DNA of 64,000 bases, taken from positions 1 through 64,000 of the forward strand of contig CAIXRH010000131.1 in assembly GCA_903921785.1 (NCBI GenBank). The letters are read 5' to 3'. Below are positions 33,521 to 42,619 of this stretch, piece after piece. Source of the DNA: an uncultured Pseudomonadota bacterium (lineage in GTDB: Bacteria; Myxococcota_A; UBA796; SXON01). The first letter of the stretch is position 1. Each line of letters starts with the position of its first letter. The notes under the pieces were generated by a model that searched no databases, was not told where the DNA came from, and saw only the letters and a program-made list of their open reading frames with translations. The position numbers and the translations under genes were made by a program.

Positions 33521-33943
33521 TTATTTAGTACATACCTGGGCCTTCGCCACGATGGATTTGAGCGTGGCGACGTTGTGCCGTGCTTCAGCGCTCAAGAGCG
33601 TGTCGGTGTAGTTTGGGTTCACCTTGTACCAGGGCACCTTGGCGAACCAGTCGTGCCACTTCGGGGTCTCGAACGGCCGGCCGTAGTAGGCGTAGATGTT
33701 GTTGCGCAGCTCGTCGAAGTACCCGCACTCGGGCACGTCGTTGACCGGCCAGTCCATCACGCAGCGCTCCGGCTCGGTCTTCCCGCAGAGGTCGCAGATG
33801 TGGGTCTGGATGTACTCGTAGTCGTAGGTGACCAGGAGCCGCGTGTCGTCGCACATCAAGAGGGGCGGCGCGGTCCAGGCGGTGGGGGTGGTCACGGGGG
33901 CGGCGGCAGGGGCGGCGAGCGCGGCGGCGAGGAGGAGGAGCAT
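33521..33943 (-). CDS. Secreted YARHG-domain protein
   Basis: A 140-residue protein with a signal peptide (MLLLLAAALAAPAAA) and a C-terminal YARHG-type domain: LRNNIYAYYGRPFETPKWHDWF, VPWYKVNPNYTDTLLS, ARHNVATLKSI. This domain is extracellular with unknown function. Two Cys-rich stretches (ICDLCGKTEPERC) precede it. The gene is convergent with the CsgG-like gene (15 bp apart). Confidence 0.82.
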   Translation of the reverse strand: MLLLLAAALAAPAAAPVTTPTAWTAPPLLMCDDTRLLVTYDYEYIQTHICDLCGKTEPERCVMDWPVNDVPECGYFDELRNNIYAYYGRPFETPKWHDWFAKVPWYKVNPNYTDTLLSAEARHNVATLKSIVAKAQVCTK

Positions 33944-33981
33944 GGCCCCAATTACCGCGCCGGGCACGGGTCCGCCCCGCC

Positions 33982-34061
33982 GGGCTCGCCGCTGGCGGCT
34001 CCTCGACCGCCGAGGGGTCCGCAAGGAAGGGCGGTGGGGCACCTCCAGCCCTTCGACACCC
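33982..34061 (+). repeat. Intergenic repeat, family 1, copy C
   Basis: GGGCTCGCC, CTCCTCGACCGCCGAGG, GGGCGGTGGGGCACCTCCAG and CCCTTCGACACCC. It fills most of the 132-bp gap between divergent genes and so may carry a promoter or operator. Confidence 0.8.
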
Positions 34062-34075
34062 GGATACAAGACTCC

Positions 34076-34792
34076 ATGATCCTCACGTTCGTGATGCTCT
34101 CGTCGCTCAACGCCTGCACGCCGATGCACATGGCCATGCCGTCCGAGCTGGACGGCGGCGCGGTCCTGCCCGTCGGGGGCCGGGGAGACCTCCGGGGCGG
34201 CTACACCGTCGGGGGCTACCGCGTGTCTCCCCAGCCGCGCGGGTTTGTGTCGCACGAACGCTCGGACTACATCGCCTCCACCCCGACGCCGCTGATCGAA
34301 CCGTTCACCCTGGTGATCACCGCGCCCGATGGGGCTACCAACGAGGTGGCCTGCGAGCTCCGCGCCACGTTCCAGTCCGGGTTCAACGACAGCTGGCGCT
34401 ACGCGGATGGGCAGGTGGAATGCACCGGGGAAGGCGTGGTCCTCTCCTGGCAGCGCGCCGCGGACAAGATGGTGACCGGGAGTGTGTCGGTTGGGGGCGA
34501 GGCGTTCGCGTTCACTCCAGTCGTCAACATCGCAGGCGATGACTTCCAGACGAACGCCGGGGCGATGCTGCGCCGTGGGGAGACGGCGGTCGCGGCCGTG
34601 GAGCGGCTGCCGCCGGGTCAGGTCACGCTCGCGCCGGGCGCGGGCGCCAACGCGGAGCGGGCGGCGGTGATCCTCCTGGCGGTCGTGATCACCACCGAGG
34701 ACACGTTGTCGCACTGGACGCTGAACGGCCGTACGGAGGCGAGCGAACACGTCCAGGTGATGCCGGATACGTATAACCAAGCACCTCGCTGA
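34076..34792 (+). CDS. Lipoprotein of unknown function
   Basis: A 238-residue protein with a short lipobox signal peptide (MILTFVMLSSLNAC). The mature part is beta-type (DGATNEVACELRATFQSGF, GSVSVGGEAFAFTPVVNI) with no domain I recognise and a hydrophobic stretch near the end (AAVILLAVVITTE). ATG 34076 is chosen as the start of the signal peptide; upstream frame sequence is repeat. Confidence 0.65.
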   Translation: MILTFVMLSSLNACTPMHMAMPSELDGGAVLPVGGRGDLRGGYTVGGYRVSPQPRGFVSHERSDYIASTPTPLIEPFTLVITAPDGATNEVACELRATFQSGFNDSWRYADGQVECTGEGVVLSWQRAADKMVTGSVSVGGEAFAFTPVVNIAGDDFQTNAGAMLRRGETAVAAVERLPPGQVTLAPGAGANAERAAVILLAVVITTEDTLSHWTLNGRTEASEHVQVMPDTYNQAPR

Positions 34793-34842
34793 TCCCGACC
34801 GGCCGCCACCATCGACGGGCGGTCGCTGCACTCGGCCCGCCG

Positions 34843-35058
34843 CTACACTCCCGAGTCCAGGCAGCCCAAATCCGTGCAGGTCACGTTCCCATCGTCCTGG
34901 CAGGTGCACCGGTTGCAGTCCGAATCCCAGCCCTCGCCGACCTGGATGCGCTCGCCATCCTTGCCTTCGCAGGTGACGGCGCTGTCGGTTGTATCGGAGG
35001 TGGAGCAGGCTGCGAGCGCGGAGAGGAGCAGGGGAACCAAGAACGCGAGTCGGGACAT
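34843..35058 (-). CDS. 71-residue Cys-rich lipoprotein
   Basis: Signal peptide with lipobox (LLLSALAAC) then a compact domain with about six cysteines (CEGKDGERIQVGEGWDSDCNRCTCQDDGNVTCTDLGC) whose spacing resembles short VWC or pacifastin-like modules. Such modules bind proteins or proteases extracellularly. The family is uncertain. It stands alone between convergent and divergent neighbours. Confidence 0.65.
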   Translation of the reverse strand: MSRLAFLVPLLLSALAACSTSDTTDSAVTCEGKDGERIQVGEGWDSDCNRCTCQDDGNVTCTDLGCLDSGV

Positions 35059-35125
35059 GCGGACGCTCGGGCGACGGGTCAGTGTACCCGCGTCGCGGGG
35101 CGACCGCAGAGAAACGGCGCCTCGC

Positions 35126-36889
35126 CTACGGCCCCGCCGAGAACGCCGGCTTCCCGCCCTTGCGGGGATCGCTGGCGGCGTCGAACTTGCCGCCCTGGCG
35201 GGTGACCACCTGCACGGAGCAGAACGGCTTCTCCACGATGCGGACGTCGTGACCGTGGCCGCGCAGCTCGTCCGCCCCGGCGAAGCCGGCCTCCACGAGC
35301 GCGGCGTCGGGCATCCACTGGTGGTGCCAGCGCGGCGCGCTCACCGCCTCCGCGGCGCTCATCCCCTTCTCCAGCACGTTCTCCATCGCCTGCCAGGTGG
35401 CGGTGATGATGAACGGCCCGCCGCTCGCGCCCACCGCGAGCTCCGGTCTGCCGTCCGCCCCGAGCACCACCGTGGGCGTCATCGAGGAGAGCGGCCGCTT
35501 GCCGGGCTGCACGTTGTTCGCTTCGCCCTGCACCAGCCCGAAGGCGTTGGGGCGGCCGGGGCGGGTCTGGAAGTCGTCCATCTCGTCGTTGAGGACGATG
35601 CCCGACTTCGGCGCGACGAGGTGGCTGCCGAAGCTGGTGTTGATGGTGGTGGTGAGCGCCACGGCCCAGCCCTCGGCGTCCATCACGCTGATGTGCAGCG
35701 TGCCGTGGTCGTCGGGCGGGGGGAGGGGGACGGCGTAATGTTCGGGGGGGAACGTCTTCTCGGCGCAGTCGGCGGCGGTGGCGGCGATGCGGGCCGGCGC
35801 GAGGAGCGCGGGCACGTCCACGTGGGCGAAGGCGGGGTCGCCGCCGAAGGCGGAGCGGTCGGCCATCGCGTGTTTGGCGGCCTCCACCTCGCAGTGGAGG
35901 CTGGTGACGCCCGGCTTCACCGCGCCGAGGAGCTGGAGCAGCGCCACGCCGCCCGAGGACGGCGGCGGCATGGTGAGCACGGTGCGTGCCCCGAGCGACG
36001 CGCGGAGCGGTGCGCGGGTCTCGACCCTGTAGCCGGCGAGATCGGCCATCGTGAGCCAGCCGCCGTGGGCGGCGGAGGTGTCCACGAAGTCCTGGGCGAC
36101 CCAGCCGGTGCGGAACGCCTCGCCGTCGGTGCTGGCCCAGGCGCGCAGCGCCTCCGCGAGCGCGGGGCGGCGGTTGCCGGCGAGGAAGAGCACGTTCATG
36201 TCGGGCGCGCCGGCCAGGGCGTCGGCGAGGTGGCTGCCGGTGGGGAAGCCGGCGTCGGCGAGGCGAACCGCGGGCGCGGCGATCGTGGCCAGCGAGGCCC
36301 GCCCGAACCGCCGGTGGAGCTCGGCGAGGCCGATGCCTTCCGTAGGCACGGCCACGGCGGTGCCGCCGAGGGTGGAGGAGGCGCCGCCCGCGTACGCGGC
36401 CATGGTGACGCCGGCGGGCGCGACCTCGCGGAAGTCCAGGACCACCGCCTCGCCCTGCGGGGGCACGACCAGCGCGAAGCCGCCGCCGCCGAGGCCGCTG
36501 CCGGAAGGCTGCACCACCCCGCTGGCGAGGGCGGCGGCGATCGCGGCGTCCACCGCGTTGCCGCCGGCGTGGAGCACCTCCGCCCCCGCCTGGCTCGCCA
36601 GCTCGTGGTCCGCCGCGACGGCGCCCTCGACGGGCACGGTGCCGTCGAACCGGACGGGGTGAGGATCGGCGTTATCCGCCTTCTTGGCGCAGGATGCGGC
36701 GAGGAGCAGGGAGAGCGCCAGCGGTGCCCCGCCAAAGGAGCGCCGACGGGCTCTCGAAGCGCCGACCGTGCGCTCGTTGTCGGTGGGTTGAATCGCCGAG
36801 GGTGGGGATGCGCACCCAACAGCGTGTCGACCCGCCACAGGTCGCCCGCCCCCCGAGCGGACCCCTCGGGCGCCGGCTTCGTCGTTCAT
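35126..36889 (-). CDS. ggt: Gamma-glutamyltransferase
   Basis: GGT cleaves glutathione and other gamma-glutamyl compounds in the periplasm after autoproteolysis at a Thr. The 587-residue precursor shows LASQAGAEVLHAGGNAVDAA, GSGLGGGGFA, the cleavage-site DDHGTLHISVMDAEGWAVALTTTIN (Thr of GTLH is the expected nucleophile), FGSHLVAPKSGIVLNDEMDDF and SSMTPTVVL. The ATG overlaps the previous stop (ATGA), so translation is coupled, but a lipobox-like segment (LALSLLLAASC) sits at about 56-66, so export may need the unusually long N-terminus or a later start (GTG at about 36844). Last in a five-gene operon. Confidence 0.88.
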   Translation of the reverse strand: MNDEAGARGVRSGGGRPVAGRHAVGCASPPSAIQPTDNERTVGASRARRRSFGGAPLALSLLLAASCAKKADNADPHPVRFDGTVPVEGAVAADHELASQAGAEVLHAGGNAVDAAIAAALASGVVQPSGSGLGGGGFALVVPPQGEAVVLDFREVAPAGVTMAAYAGGASSTLGGTAVAVPTEGIGLAELHRRFGRASLATIAAPAVRLADAGFPTGSHLADALAGAPDMNVLFLAGNRRPALAEALRAWASTDGEAFRTGWVAQDFVDTSAAHGGWLTMADLAGYRVETRAPLRASLGARTVLTMPPPSSGGVALLQLLGAVKPGVTSLHCEVEAAKHAMADRSAFGGDPAFAHVDVPALLAPARIAATAADCAEKTFPPEHYAVPLPPPDDHGTLHISVMDAEGWAVALTTTINTSFGSHLVAPKSGIVLNDEMDDFQTRPGRPNAFGLVQGEANNVQPGKRPLSSMTPTVVLGADGRPELAVGASGGPFIITATWQAMENVLEKGMSAAEAVSAPRWHHQWMPDAALVEAGFAGADELRGHGHDVRIVEKPFCSVQVVTRQGGKFDAASDPRKGGKPAFSAGP

Positions 36890-37803
36890 ACGGCGTACCG
36901 GACCCAGAGGAAGCCCAGGGCCAAAAGCACCTGCGCCACCCAGAGCGGCAGCCCGATCGTGAGCTTACTCTTGGTCAGGAGCAGGAGCGGCAGCCCGCCG
37001 CCGACGCTGGCGCCGATCCGCATCGCGTCTGCCGCCCAGGCGCCGTGGAGCTGGCTGCCGTGCAGCAGCACGTCCCGACCGAAGAGCGCCACGCCGGGCT
37101 CGTAGCCGAGCGCGCCGAAGATGGTCGCGACCATGCCGGTCCACACCGTGGCGTGGCCGGGCATCACGATGGGCAGGCCCTCAAGGATGCCGGCGCAGCG
37201 GTCGGGCACGCCGCCGAGCATGAACATCCAGGTGAGCACGGCCATGTAGAGCGGCACGAGGGCGGACCGGCCCGCCTCCGCGAGGTTCGGCTTGTGGAAC
37301 GTCGGCATCCCGCCGCCACCCGCGAGGCCCAACGCCGCGAGCCCGAGGCCGAGCCCCGAGAGCGCCCAGCTGCCGTGACCCATCGCCAAGACGCTCGCGC
37401 CGGACCAGGGGGTGAGGAGCGACGCGCCGCTCGCCGCGAGCACCAGCCTTGCCCGCCGCCCTTCGTCCTTCTCGGCCAGCACCAGCCCGGCGGCGGCGGC
37501 CAGGTCTCCGAAGAGCGCGGTGACCAAAACCACGCCCGGCCAGGAGGCGGCGCGGAACGCACCGGAGGCGCCCACGGCCACCGACACCGCGAGGAGCGCC
37601 GCGGTGAGCCAGGGCGGATCGTCCCGGAGCGACGCGAAGACCCACGAGACGTGCACGGCCCGATAGAGGAACGCCACCGCGAGATAGCCGGCGAGCAGCG
37701 CCGGGAACCACGCCCAGGCCCGCTTTCCGTTGGCGGCGATGAGCCCCAGCGCGCCGAGCCCGCCGAGCAGCGTGGCCAGCTTCAGGACGGGGATCGGGCT
37801 CAT
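36886..37803 (-). CDS. Polytopic membrane protein, NhaD/permease-like
   Basis: A 305-residue protein with about nine to ten hydrophobic helices covering almost its whole length. The segment FGDLAAAAGLVLAEKDEGRR and the repeated GMVATIFGALGY resemble ion-transporter superfamily permeases, but no family can be fixed by eye. It starts 7 bp after the FAH-family gene and its stop overlaps the GGT start (ATGA). In this operon it could move a product of, or substrate for, GGT. Confidence 0.7.
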   Translation of the reverse strand: MSPIPVLKLATLLGGLGALGLIAANGKRAWAWFPALLAGYLAVAFLYRAVHVSWVFASLRDDPPWLTAALLAVSVAVGASGAFRAASWPGVVLVTALFGDLAAAAGLVLAEKDEGRRARLVLAASGASLLTPWSGASVLAMGHGSWALSGLGLGLAALGLAGGGGMPTFHKPNLAEAGRSALVPLYMAVLTWMFMLGGVPDRCAGILEGLPIVMPGHATVWTGMVATIFGALGYEPGVALFGRDVLLHGSQLHGAWAADAMRIGASVGGGLPLLLLTKSKLTIGLPLWVAQVLLALGFLWVRYAV

Positions 37804-37810
37804 CGGGCGC

Positions 37811-38575
37811 TCACCGGTCCGCGCGGTCCACGACCGGGTTGGTCATGGCGCCGATGCCCTCGACCATCACGGTGCAGCGGTCCCCCGCCATGAGCGGGCC
37901 CACGCCGCTGGGCGTGCCGGTGAGGATCAGGTCGCCTGGCTCGAGCGTCATCACGTTGCTGATGAAGGCGATGAGCTCGGCCACCGAGAAGACCATGTCG
38001 GAGGTGTTGCCGGACTGCCGCACCTTCCGGTTCACGTCGCAGCCGACGGCGAGCTTCCAGGGCTCAAGCGAGGTGACGACGTGGGGGCCGACGGGGAGGA
38101 AGCTGTCGAACCCCTTGGCGCGGCAGAAGAGACCGTCCTCCTTCTGGAAGTCGCGCGCGGTGACGTCGTTGCAGATGGTGTAGCCGAACACGTAGTCGAG
38201 CGCGTCTTCTTTCCAGACCCGCTTGCACTGCTTGCCGATGACCACCCCAAGCTCCGCTTCGTGGTCCACCCGGTTGGTCTCCGGGGGGATCTCGATGGGC
38301 ATGCCCGGTCCGATGATGGCGCTGGGCGGCTTTAGGAACAACCTCGGCTTGTCGGGGACGGCCTTGCCCATCTCCGCGGCGTGGGCGCGGTAGTTTGAGC
38401 CGACGGCGACCACCTTCGATGGCTGCACCGGCGCGAGCAGCCGCCCGTTGCCGACCATCGCCCCCACCTCCCGCCCATCGAGCCAAGGGGCGGCGGTGAG
38501 CAGGTGGAATCCCTGGCCTTCGGCGCGAGCGAAATACTCCACCCCGTTGACCTCGATGCGCACGTACCGGATCAT
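37811..38575 (-). CDS. Fumarylacetoacetate hydrolase (FAH)-family protein
   Basis: A 254-residue protein of the FAH/HpaG superfamily (bond hydrolysis or decarboxylation of beta-diketo acids). Motifs: [46 protein letters not shown] with the metal Glu residues, [13 protein letters not shown], and [22 protein letters not shown]. The metal-binding set is complete. The ATG overlaps the upstream SIR2-like stop (ATGA). Substrate unknown; many such genes work in aromatic catabolism, though none of that pathway is here. Confidence 0.92.
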   Translation of the reverse strand: MIRYVRIEVNGVEYFARAEGQGFHLLTAAPWLDGREVGAMVGNGRLLAPVQPSKVVAVGSNYRAHAAEMGKAVPDKPRLFLKPPSAIIGPGMPIEIPPETNRVDHEAELGVVIGKQCKRVWKEDALDYVFGYTICNDVTARDFQKEDGLFCRAKGFDSFLPVGPHVVTSLEPWKLAVGCDVNRKVRQSGNTSDMVFSVAELIAFISNVMTLEPGDLILTGTPSGVGPLMAGDRCTVMVEGIGAMTNPVVDRADR

Positions 38576-39354
38576 CCGAGCCCCGCCTCCAACGCGGTGA
38601 GGCATTCTACCGGATCGGCGGTGAACATGAGAAGCCCCCGCCACACCCACTTCTGCCAGAGGAAGTCGTCGATCGGGCCCTGGGCCACGGCGAGGTGGCA
38701 CCGGGGGAGCTCGCCGCCGTACGCGTCGGAGAGCTCGGAGAAGAGCCGCTCGAACTCCTCCTCGTCGGGGCGGAAGCCCACGAAGAGGATCACCCGCTGC
38801 CGGATGAGCAGCCGGAGCTGCTTCTTGAGCTCGGCGCCGAGGGGGCGCGCGGCGTAGTCGGCGGCGGTGGCGAGCACGGTGTCGGGCCGGGAGAGCTCGC
38901 CGCGCAGGTGATAGAGGAGGAGACGGCCTTTCTCCACGGGCGGGAGCGGGCTCTGCCGCCCCATCACGTCTACCGGCACGCTGGCGGCGGCGGCCGCGCG
39001 CTCCAGCAGATCGTCGTAGTTGGTGGTGAAGACCAGCGGGAAGCGGCGGGCGAGGAGGGAGTGGGCGACGGTCGGCGCCACGTCGGCGACGGCGAGCGCC
39101 TGCAGCTTCGCGAGGAGCCCGGCGCGGCCGATGGACCGCTCGGTCGCGGCGGCGCCCTCCTCCACCGAGGGCACGATCCCCTTCTTGCCGACGGCGGTCG
39201 GCGACCGCTTCCAACCCAGGGACTTCGCGAGGTCCTTCTGCTCGGGGTAGGCGGCGACCGCCAGCTCCGCCGCTTCCAGCGAGGCGCGGTTGCCGAGGAA
39301 GACCACGCACTGGTCCTTCCGAGCGGCCTCGATCACCTCCACAGGGAGGTTCAT
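38572..39354 (-). CDS. SIR2-like domain protein
   Basis: A 260-residue protein with the SIR2_2-type NAD-binding pattern: [11 protein letters not shown] at the start, [22 protein letters not shown] in the middle (the conserved F-T-T-N-Y-D signature), [14 protein letters not shown] and [24 protein letters not shown]. In antiphage systems such domains deplete NAD, but others are housekeeping. Here it is coupled by ATGA overlaps to a sugar/nucleoside kinase upstream and an FAH protein downstream, so a metabolic role is more likely than defence. Confidence 0.82.
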   Translation of the reverse strand: MNLPVEVIEAARKDQCVVFLGNRASLEAAELAVAAYPEQKDLAKSLGWKRSPTAVGKKGIVPSVEEGAAATERSIGRAGLLAKLQALAVADVAPTVAHSLLARRFPLVFTTNYDDLLERAAAAASVPVDVMGRQSPLPPVEKGRLLLYHLRGELSRPDTVLATAADYAARPLGAELKKQLRLLIRQRVILFVGFRPDEEEFERLFSELSDAYGGELPRCHLAVAQGPIDDFLWQKWVWRGLLMFTADPVECLTALEAGLG

Positions 39355-40346
39355 TCGACGCCCACCAGGCCCTTGACCTCGGCGATCTTCGCGCGGTCGC
39401 GCACCACGGCGCCGACCTGGCCGACCGTGAGCGCCGCGAGGCGGGAGCCAAGCTCGCCACACCGGGCGGGAGGCAGGCCGCGCAGCCAGCCGTAGAGGAA
39501 GCCGCCGGCGTAGGTGTCTCCCGCGCCGGTGGTGTCGATCGCCTTGGTGGGGAAGACCGGGATGTCGTAGCGCTCGCCCTTGTGGAGCACCACGGAGCCG
39601 CGTCCGCCGAGCTTCACGACGACGGTGTCGGTCCACCCCGCCAGCTCGGCGATGGCCTCGGCCTCGGGCTTCCCGGTGACGATCTCCGCTTCTTCGCGGT
39701 TGAGGAACGCGATGTCCACGTGGTCCTTGATCAAGGCCTCCACGTCGGCGCGGATGGTGCGGGCGACGAAGGGATCGGCCACGTCGAAGCTGATGGGAAC
39801 GTTGTTGGCTTCGGCCACCTGCACGGCCGAGAACGCGGTCTCGCGGACCGCGCCGCCGAGGAACTTGTAGCCGGTCGTGTGGAACAGCCGGGCCTTGGCC
39901 ACGTGCTCGGCGAGCGCCCCGAGCTTCCCGAGGTGGATCGCCGCGCCGAGGTCGGTGAGCATGGTGCGCTCGCCGTCCTTCTGGCTGATGAGGGACAGGC
40001 ACTTGCCGGTGGGCAGCTCCATGTCCACGTGCAGGGCGTGGCGCCCGCAGGAGGCGGTGAGGGAGCGGGCGTAGTGGCTGCCGAATTCGTCGGCGCCCAC
40101 CTGACCACCGTAGATCACCTCGGCGCCGCAGAGCCCGATGGTGCTGATGGTGTTGGCGCAGCTACCGCCGCTGTGGAATTCGATGCCGAGGTTGCGCACC
40201 TTCACGAAGATCTCGACCCAGCGGGCGTGATCGACGGGGTGCATCTGGCCCCGGGTGAGGCCGAGCTCGGCCAGGAGGGTGTCGTCCTCCAGCTTCACCA
40301 GCGCGTCCATGATGGCGTTGCCAAGTCCGACTGCGTCGTACACCAC
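39351..40346 (-). CDS. PfkB-family carbohydrate/adenosine kinase
   Basis: Family kinases phosphorylate adenosine, ribose or other sugars. The protein shows [19 protein letters not shown] at the start, [18 protein letters not shown] (substrate loop), and the diagnostic [20 protein letters not shown] with the catalytic Asp, plus N-R-E-E-A. The closest pattern is the adenosine-kinase-like group. I start at GTG 40346, 5 nt after GGAG and aligned with the family N-terminus; a GTG at 40376 gives ten more residues. It leads the operon running to GGT. Confidence 0.88.
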   Translation of the reverse strand: MVYDAVGLGNAIMDALVKLEDDTLLAELGLTRGQMHPVDHARWVEIFVKVRNLGIEFHSGGSCANTISTIGLCGAEVIYGGQVGADEFGSHYARSLTASCGRHALHVDMELPTGKCLSLISQKDGERTMLTDLGAAIHLGKLGALAEHVAKARLFHTTGYKFLGGAVRETAFSAVQVAEANNVPISFDVADPFVARTIRADVEALIKDHVDIAFLNREEAEIVTGKPEAEAIAELAGWTDTVVVKLGGRGSVVLHKGERYDIPVFPTKAIDTTGAGDTYAGGFLYGWLRGLPPARCGELGSRLAALTVGQVGAVVRDRAKIAEVKGLVGVE

Positions 40347-40465
40347 GAGGTCTCCGAGGGGCGCGCGGACTATCACGCTCTCGCGGCGGCGTCGCCGCGC
40401 CGGTGCGGCGTCGTCTGTGCCCTGCGCGCGTACGGCCCGGTGGCGGCTCCGCTCGCGCGCCGTGC

Positions 40466-40471
40466 TACGCT
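40466..40471 (+). promoter_or_regulatory. -10-like TACGCT, 6 nt before start
   Basis: TACGCT is followed by CTGCCC and GTG 40478. No ribosome-binding sequence is present between them. Confidence 0.5.
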
Positions 40472-40477
40472 CTGCCC

Positions 40478-41545
40478 GTGCGATCCCGCCTGCTCCGCCT
40501 CCTGCCCGGCCTCGCGGTCAGTGGGGCGTTCATCCTCTGGTTCCTCACCAACGCCCACTGGGCGGAGGTCCGCGAGTCGCTCGCGGGGGTGAAGCTGGGG
40601 TGGGTGGCGCTGAGCGTGTTGGTGCTGTTCACCGAGTTCCTCATCCGCGCCGCCCGGTGGAAAGTCCTGCTCTGGGATATCGCGCCCAAGGCGCGCTACT
40701 CCCGCCTCTTCGTCGCCACCACCATCTGCATGGCGCTCAACGTGGTGTTCCCGTTCCGCGCCGGCGACTTCGCCCGCCCCTGGCTCGGCTCCCGGGAGAC
40801 CGGCACGTCGATGCTCCCGCTCGCGACCGTGGCGGTCATCGAGCGGGTGTTCGACATCCTCGGCTTGCTCAGCGTCTTCTTGCTGATGCTGGCCGTGCTC
40901 CCGGCCAACGCCGAGGCGCACGGAGAGCTGGTCTACAACCTGAAGTTCTACGGTTCCCTGGCGGGCGTCGCCGGAGTGGTGGGGCTCTCCACGTTCCTGG
41001 TCTTCGCCGCGAACGAGGACCGCGCTGGGCAGCTCTTCGCCCGAATCGTCGGGGCGATGCCGGTCCCGGCGCCGGTCAGGCGCAAGGTGATGGGGCTGTA
41101 CCTCGGCTTCGTGGGCGGGCTCTCCAGCGTGCGGTCCTCGGGCGCCCTGGTGCGCGCCGGGCTGCTCTCGGTGCTGCACTGGTTCAACGGATCGTTGAGC
41201 ATCTTCGCGCTGATGCACGCGTTCGGGATGCAGATGCCGTTTGCGTCGGCGTGCTTCACCACGGTGGCGATCGCGCTCACCGTGGCGCTCCCACAGGCGC
41301 CGGGGTTCGTGGGGCCCTTCCAGGTCGCCATCGAGAAGACGCTGGTTCTCTGGGGGCAGGACCCCGGGCCGGCCCAGGCGTTCGCCATGGTCTTCTGGGG
41401 GGTGTCGTTCCTCCCGGTGGCGACGGTGGGGGCGCTCTTCTGGTGGCGAGAGGGGCTCACCACGGAGGTGCTCCGGCGGCAACTCTCGGGGGCGGCGGAG
41501 GCTTCGGGCCCGCCCGGCGCGGCGGAACCGTCCAGTTCGGGCTAA
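40478..41545 (+). CDS. Flippase-like membrane protein (YbhN/LPG-synthase TM family)
   Basis: A 355-residue polytopic protein of the lysylphosphatidylglycerol synthase TM region/UPF0104 family: LLPGLAVSGAFILWF, EFLIRAARWKVLLWD, MALNVVFPFRAGDFARPWL, ERVFDILGLLSVF, and ALTVALPQAPGFVGPFQVAIEKTLVLWG (the conserved P-x-x-P-G-x-x-G region). Members flip or transfer lipid-linked intermediates. GTG 40478 is used; the upstream frame lacks family sequence. A MopE lipoprotein gene begins 9 bp after the stop. Confidence 0.85.
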   Translation: MRSRLLRLLPGLAVSGAFILWFLTNAHWAEVRESLAGVKLGWVALSVLVLFTEFLIRAARWKVLLWDIAPKARYSRLFVATTICMALNVVFPFRAGDFARPWLGSRETGTSMLPLATVAVIERVFDILGLLSVFLLMLAVLPANAEAHGELVYNLKFYGSLAGVAGVVGLSTFLVFAANEDRAGQLFARIVGAMPVPAPVRRKVMGLYLGFVGGLSSVRSSGALVRAGLLSVLHWFNGSLSIFALMHAFGMQMPFASACFTTVAIALTVALPQAPGFVGPFQVAIEKTLVLWGQDPGPAQAFAMVFWGVSFLPVATVGALFWWREGLTTEVLRRQLSGAAEASGPPGAAEPSSSG

Positions 41546-41548
41546 CGT
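41543..41548 (+). promoter_or_regulatory. -10-like TAACGT, 6 nt before start
   Basis: TAACGT overlaps the TAA stop of the preceding gene and is followed by CTGCGC and ATG 41555. It could give a second, leaderless transcript. Confidence 0.4.
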
Positions 41549-41554
41549 CTGCGC

Positions 41555-42493
41555 ATGCGCGGTCTCCTCGTCCTGGTCGCCCTGTACGCCTCCGGCTGCT
41601 GCATCCCCTGGGACGTCTTCCCGTTTGACTCGGTGGACTCTGGCCAGTTCTGCCTCGATCAGGACGGCGACGGCGTTCAGTCCTGCGTGGGCGATCCGGG
41701 TGACTGCGATGACCTCGATCCCACCGTCACCGCCATCTACCTCGGCCCCGAGACCTGCAACGGGATCGACGACGACTGCAACGGTCTGGTCGACGAGAAC
41801 GTCGGCTACCACCCCGACAACGATGGCGACGGTCACGGCGACCCGAACACGGTGAGCTGCCGACAAGACCCCGGCTACGTGCTCACCTGGGACGACTGCG
41901 ACGACACCAACCCCGACGTGTACACCGATCACCCTGAGCTCTGCGACGGGATCGACAACGACTGCGACGGCGTGGCCGACGATGACGCGGCGTTGTACCC
42001 CGACATCGACGGCGACGGGTACGGCGACGCCGACCTCCCCTCGTGCACCGAGGGCACCACCACCCTCGGCGGCGACTGCGACGACGCCAACCCCGACGTC
42101 CACCCCGGCGTCGTGGAGGTCTGCAACAGCGTCGACGACGACTGCGACGGCACGGTCGACGGTCGGGTGAATCGCTACGTGGATCAGGACGCCGACGGCT
42201 ACGGCAAGGACCCCGCCACGAAGGCGGATACCTGCGCGTCTGGCTACGCCGGCATCGGCGGCGACTGCGATGACGGCGACCCCACGAGCTACCCCGGCGC
42301 TCCCGAGACCTGCACCGACACCACCGACTACAACTGCGACGGCTCGGTCGGCTCGGTGGACGCCGACCGCGACGGCTCGCCCGCCTGCGAAGACTGCGAC
42401 GACAGCCTCTGGTACGTGTACCCCGGGGCCACCGAGACCTGCGACGACGGCATCGACGAAGACTGCGACGGCGAGATCGACGACGGATGTTGA
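41555..42493 (+). CDS. MopE-repeat lipoprotein
   Basis: A 312-residue lipoprotein (signal LLVLVALYASGC) made almost entirely of six or so MopE-like units: ETCNGIDDDCNGLVDENVGYHPDNDGDGHGD-type blocks with D-C-D-D-x-N-P-D and C-D-G-I-D-N-D-C-D-G. All repeats have paired Cys flanking the acidic loop. It has no separate C-terminal domain, so it may be a pure metal-binding surface protein. The C-terminus ends in DCDGEIDDGC. Confidence 0.82.
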   Translation: MRGLLVLVALYASGCCIPWDVFPFDSVDSGQFCLDQDGDGVQSCVGDPGDCDDLDPTVTAIYLGPETCNGIDDDCNGLVDENVGYHPDNDGDGHGDPNTVSCRQDPGYVLTWDDCDDTNPDVYTDHPELCDGIDNDCDGVADDDAALYPDIDGDGYGDADLPSCTEGTTTLGGDCDDANPDVHPGVVEVCNSVDDDCDGTVDGRVNRYVDQDADGYGKDPATKADTCASGYAGIGGDCDDGDPTSYPGAPETCTDTTDYNCDGSVGSVDADRDGSPACEDCDDSLWYVYPGATETCDDGIDEDCDGEIDDGC

Positions 42494-42509
42494 GGGGAGG
42501 GGGTGGCGA

Positions 42510-42579
42510 GGGGCCGGGGCGCTTCATCGTCCTTCCGGCCGGCCGACGTCGGCGGTCGAGGCGCCGCGGGTGGCGAGCC
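42510..42579 (-). repeat. Intergenic repeat, family 1, copy D
   Basis: On the minus strand GGCTCGCC, then CGCCTCGACCGCCGACG. The outer block (GAAGCGCCCCGGCCC) is diverged. It fills the gap before the Cys-rich lipoprotein gene. Confidence 0.6.
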
Positions 42580-42619
42580 TGGCGGGGCGGGCGGTACGCT
42601 TCTTGCGGGGTTTCCTGGC

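Noticed and set aside
38572-39354. SIR2-like gene as an antiphage defence gene
   Set aside because: It is a lone SIR2-like domain coupled to metabolic genes, with no partner nuclease, Argonaute or effector nearby.
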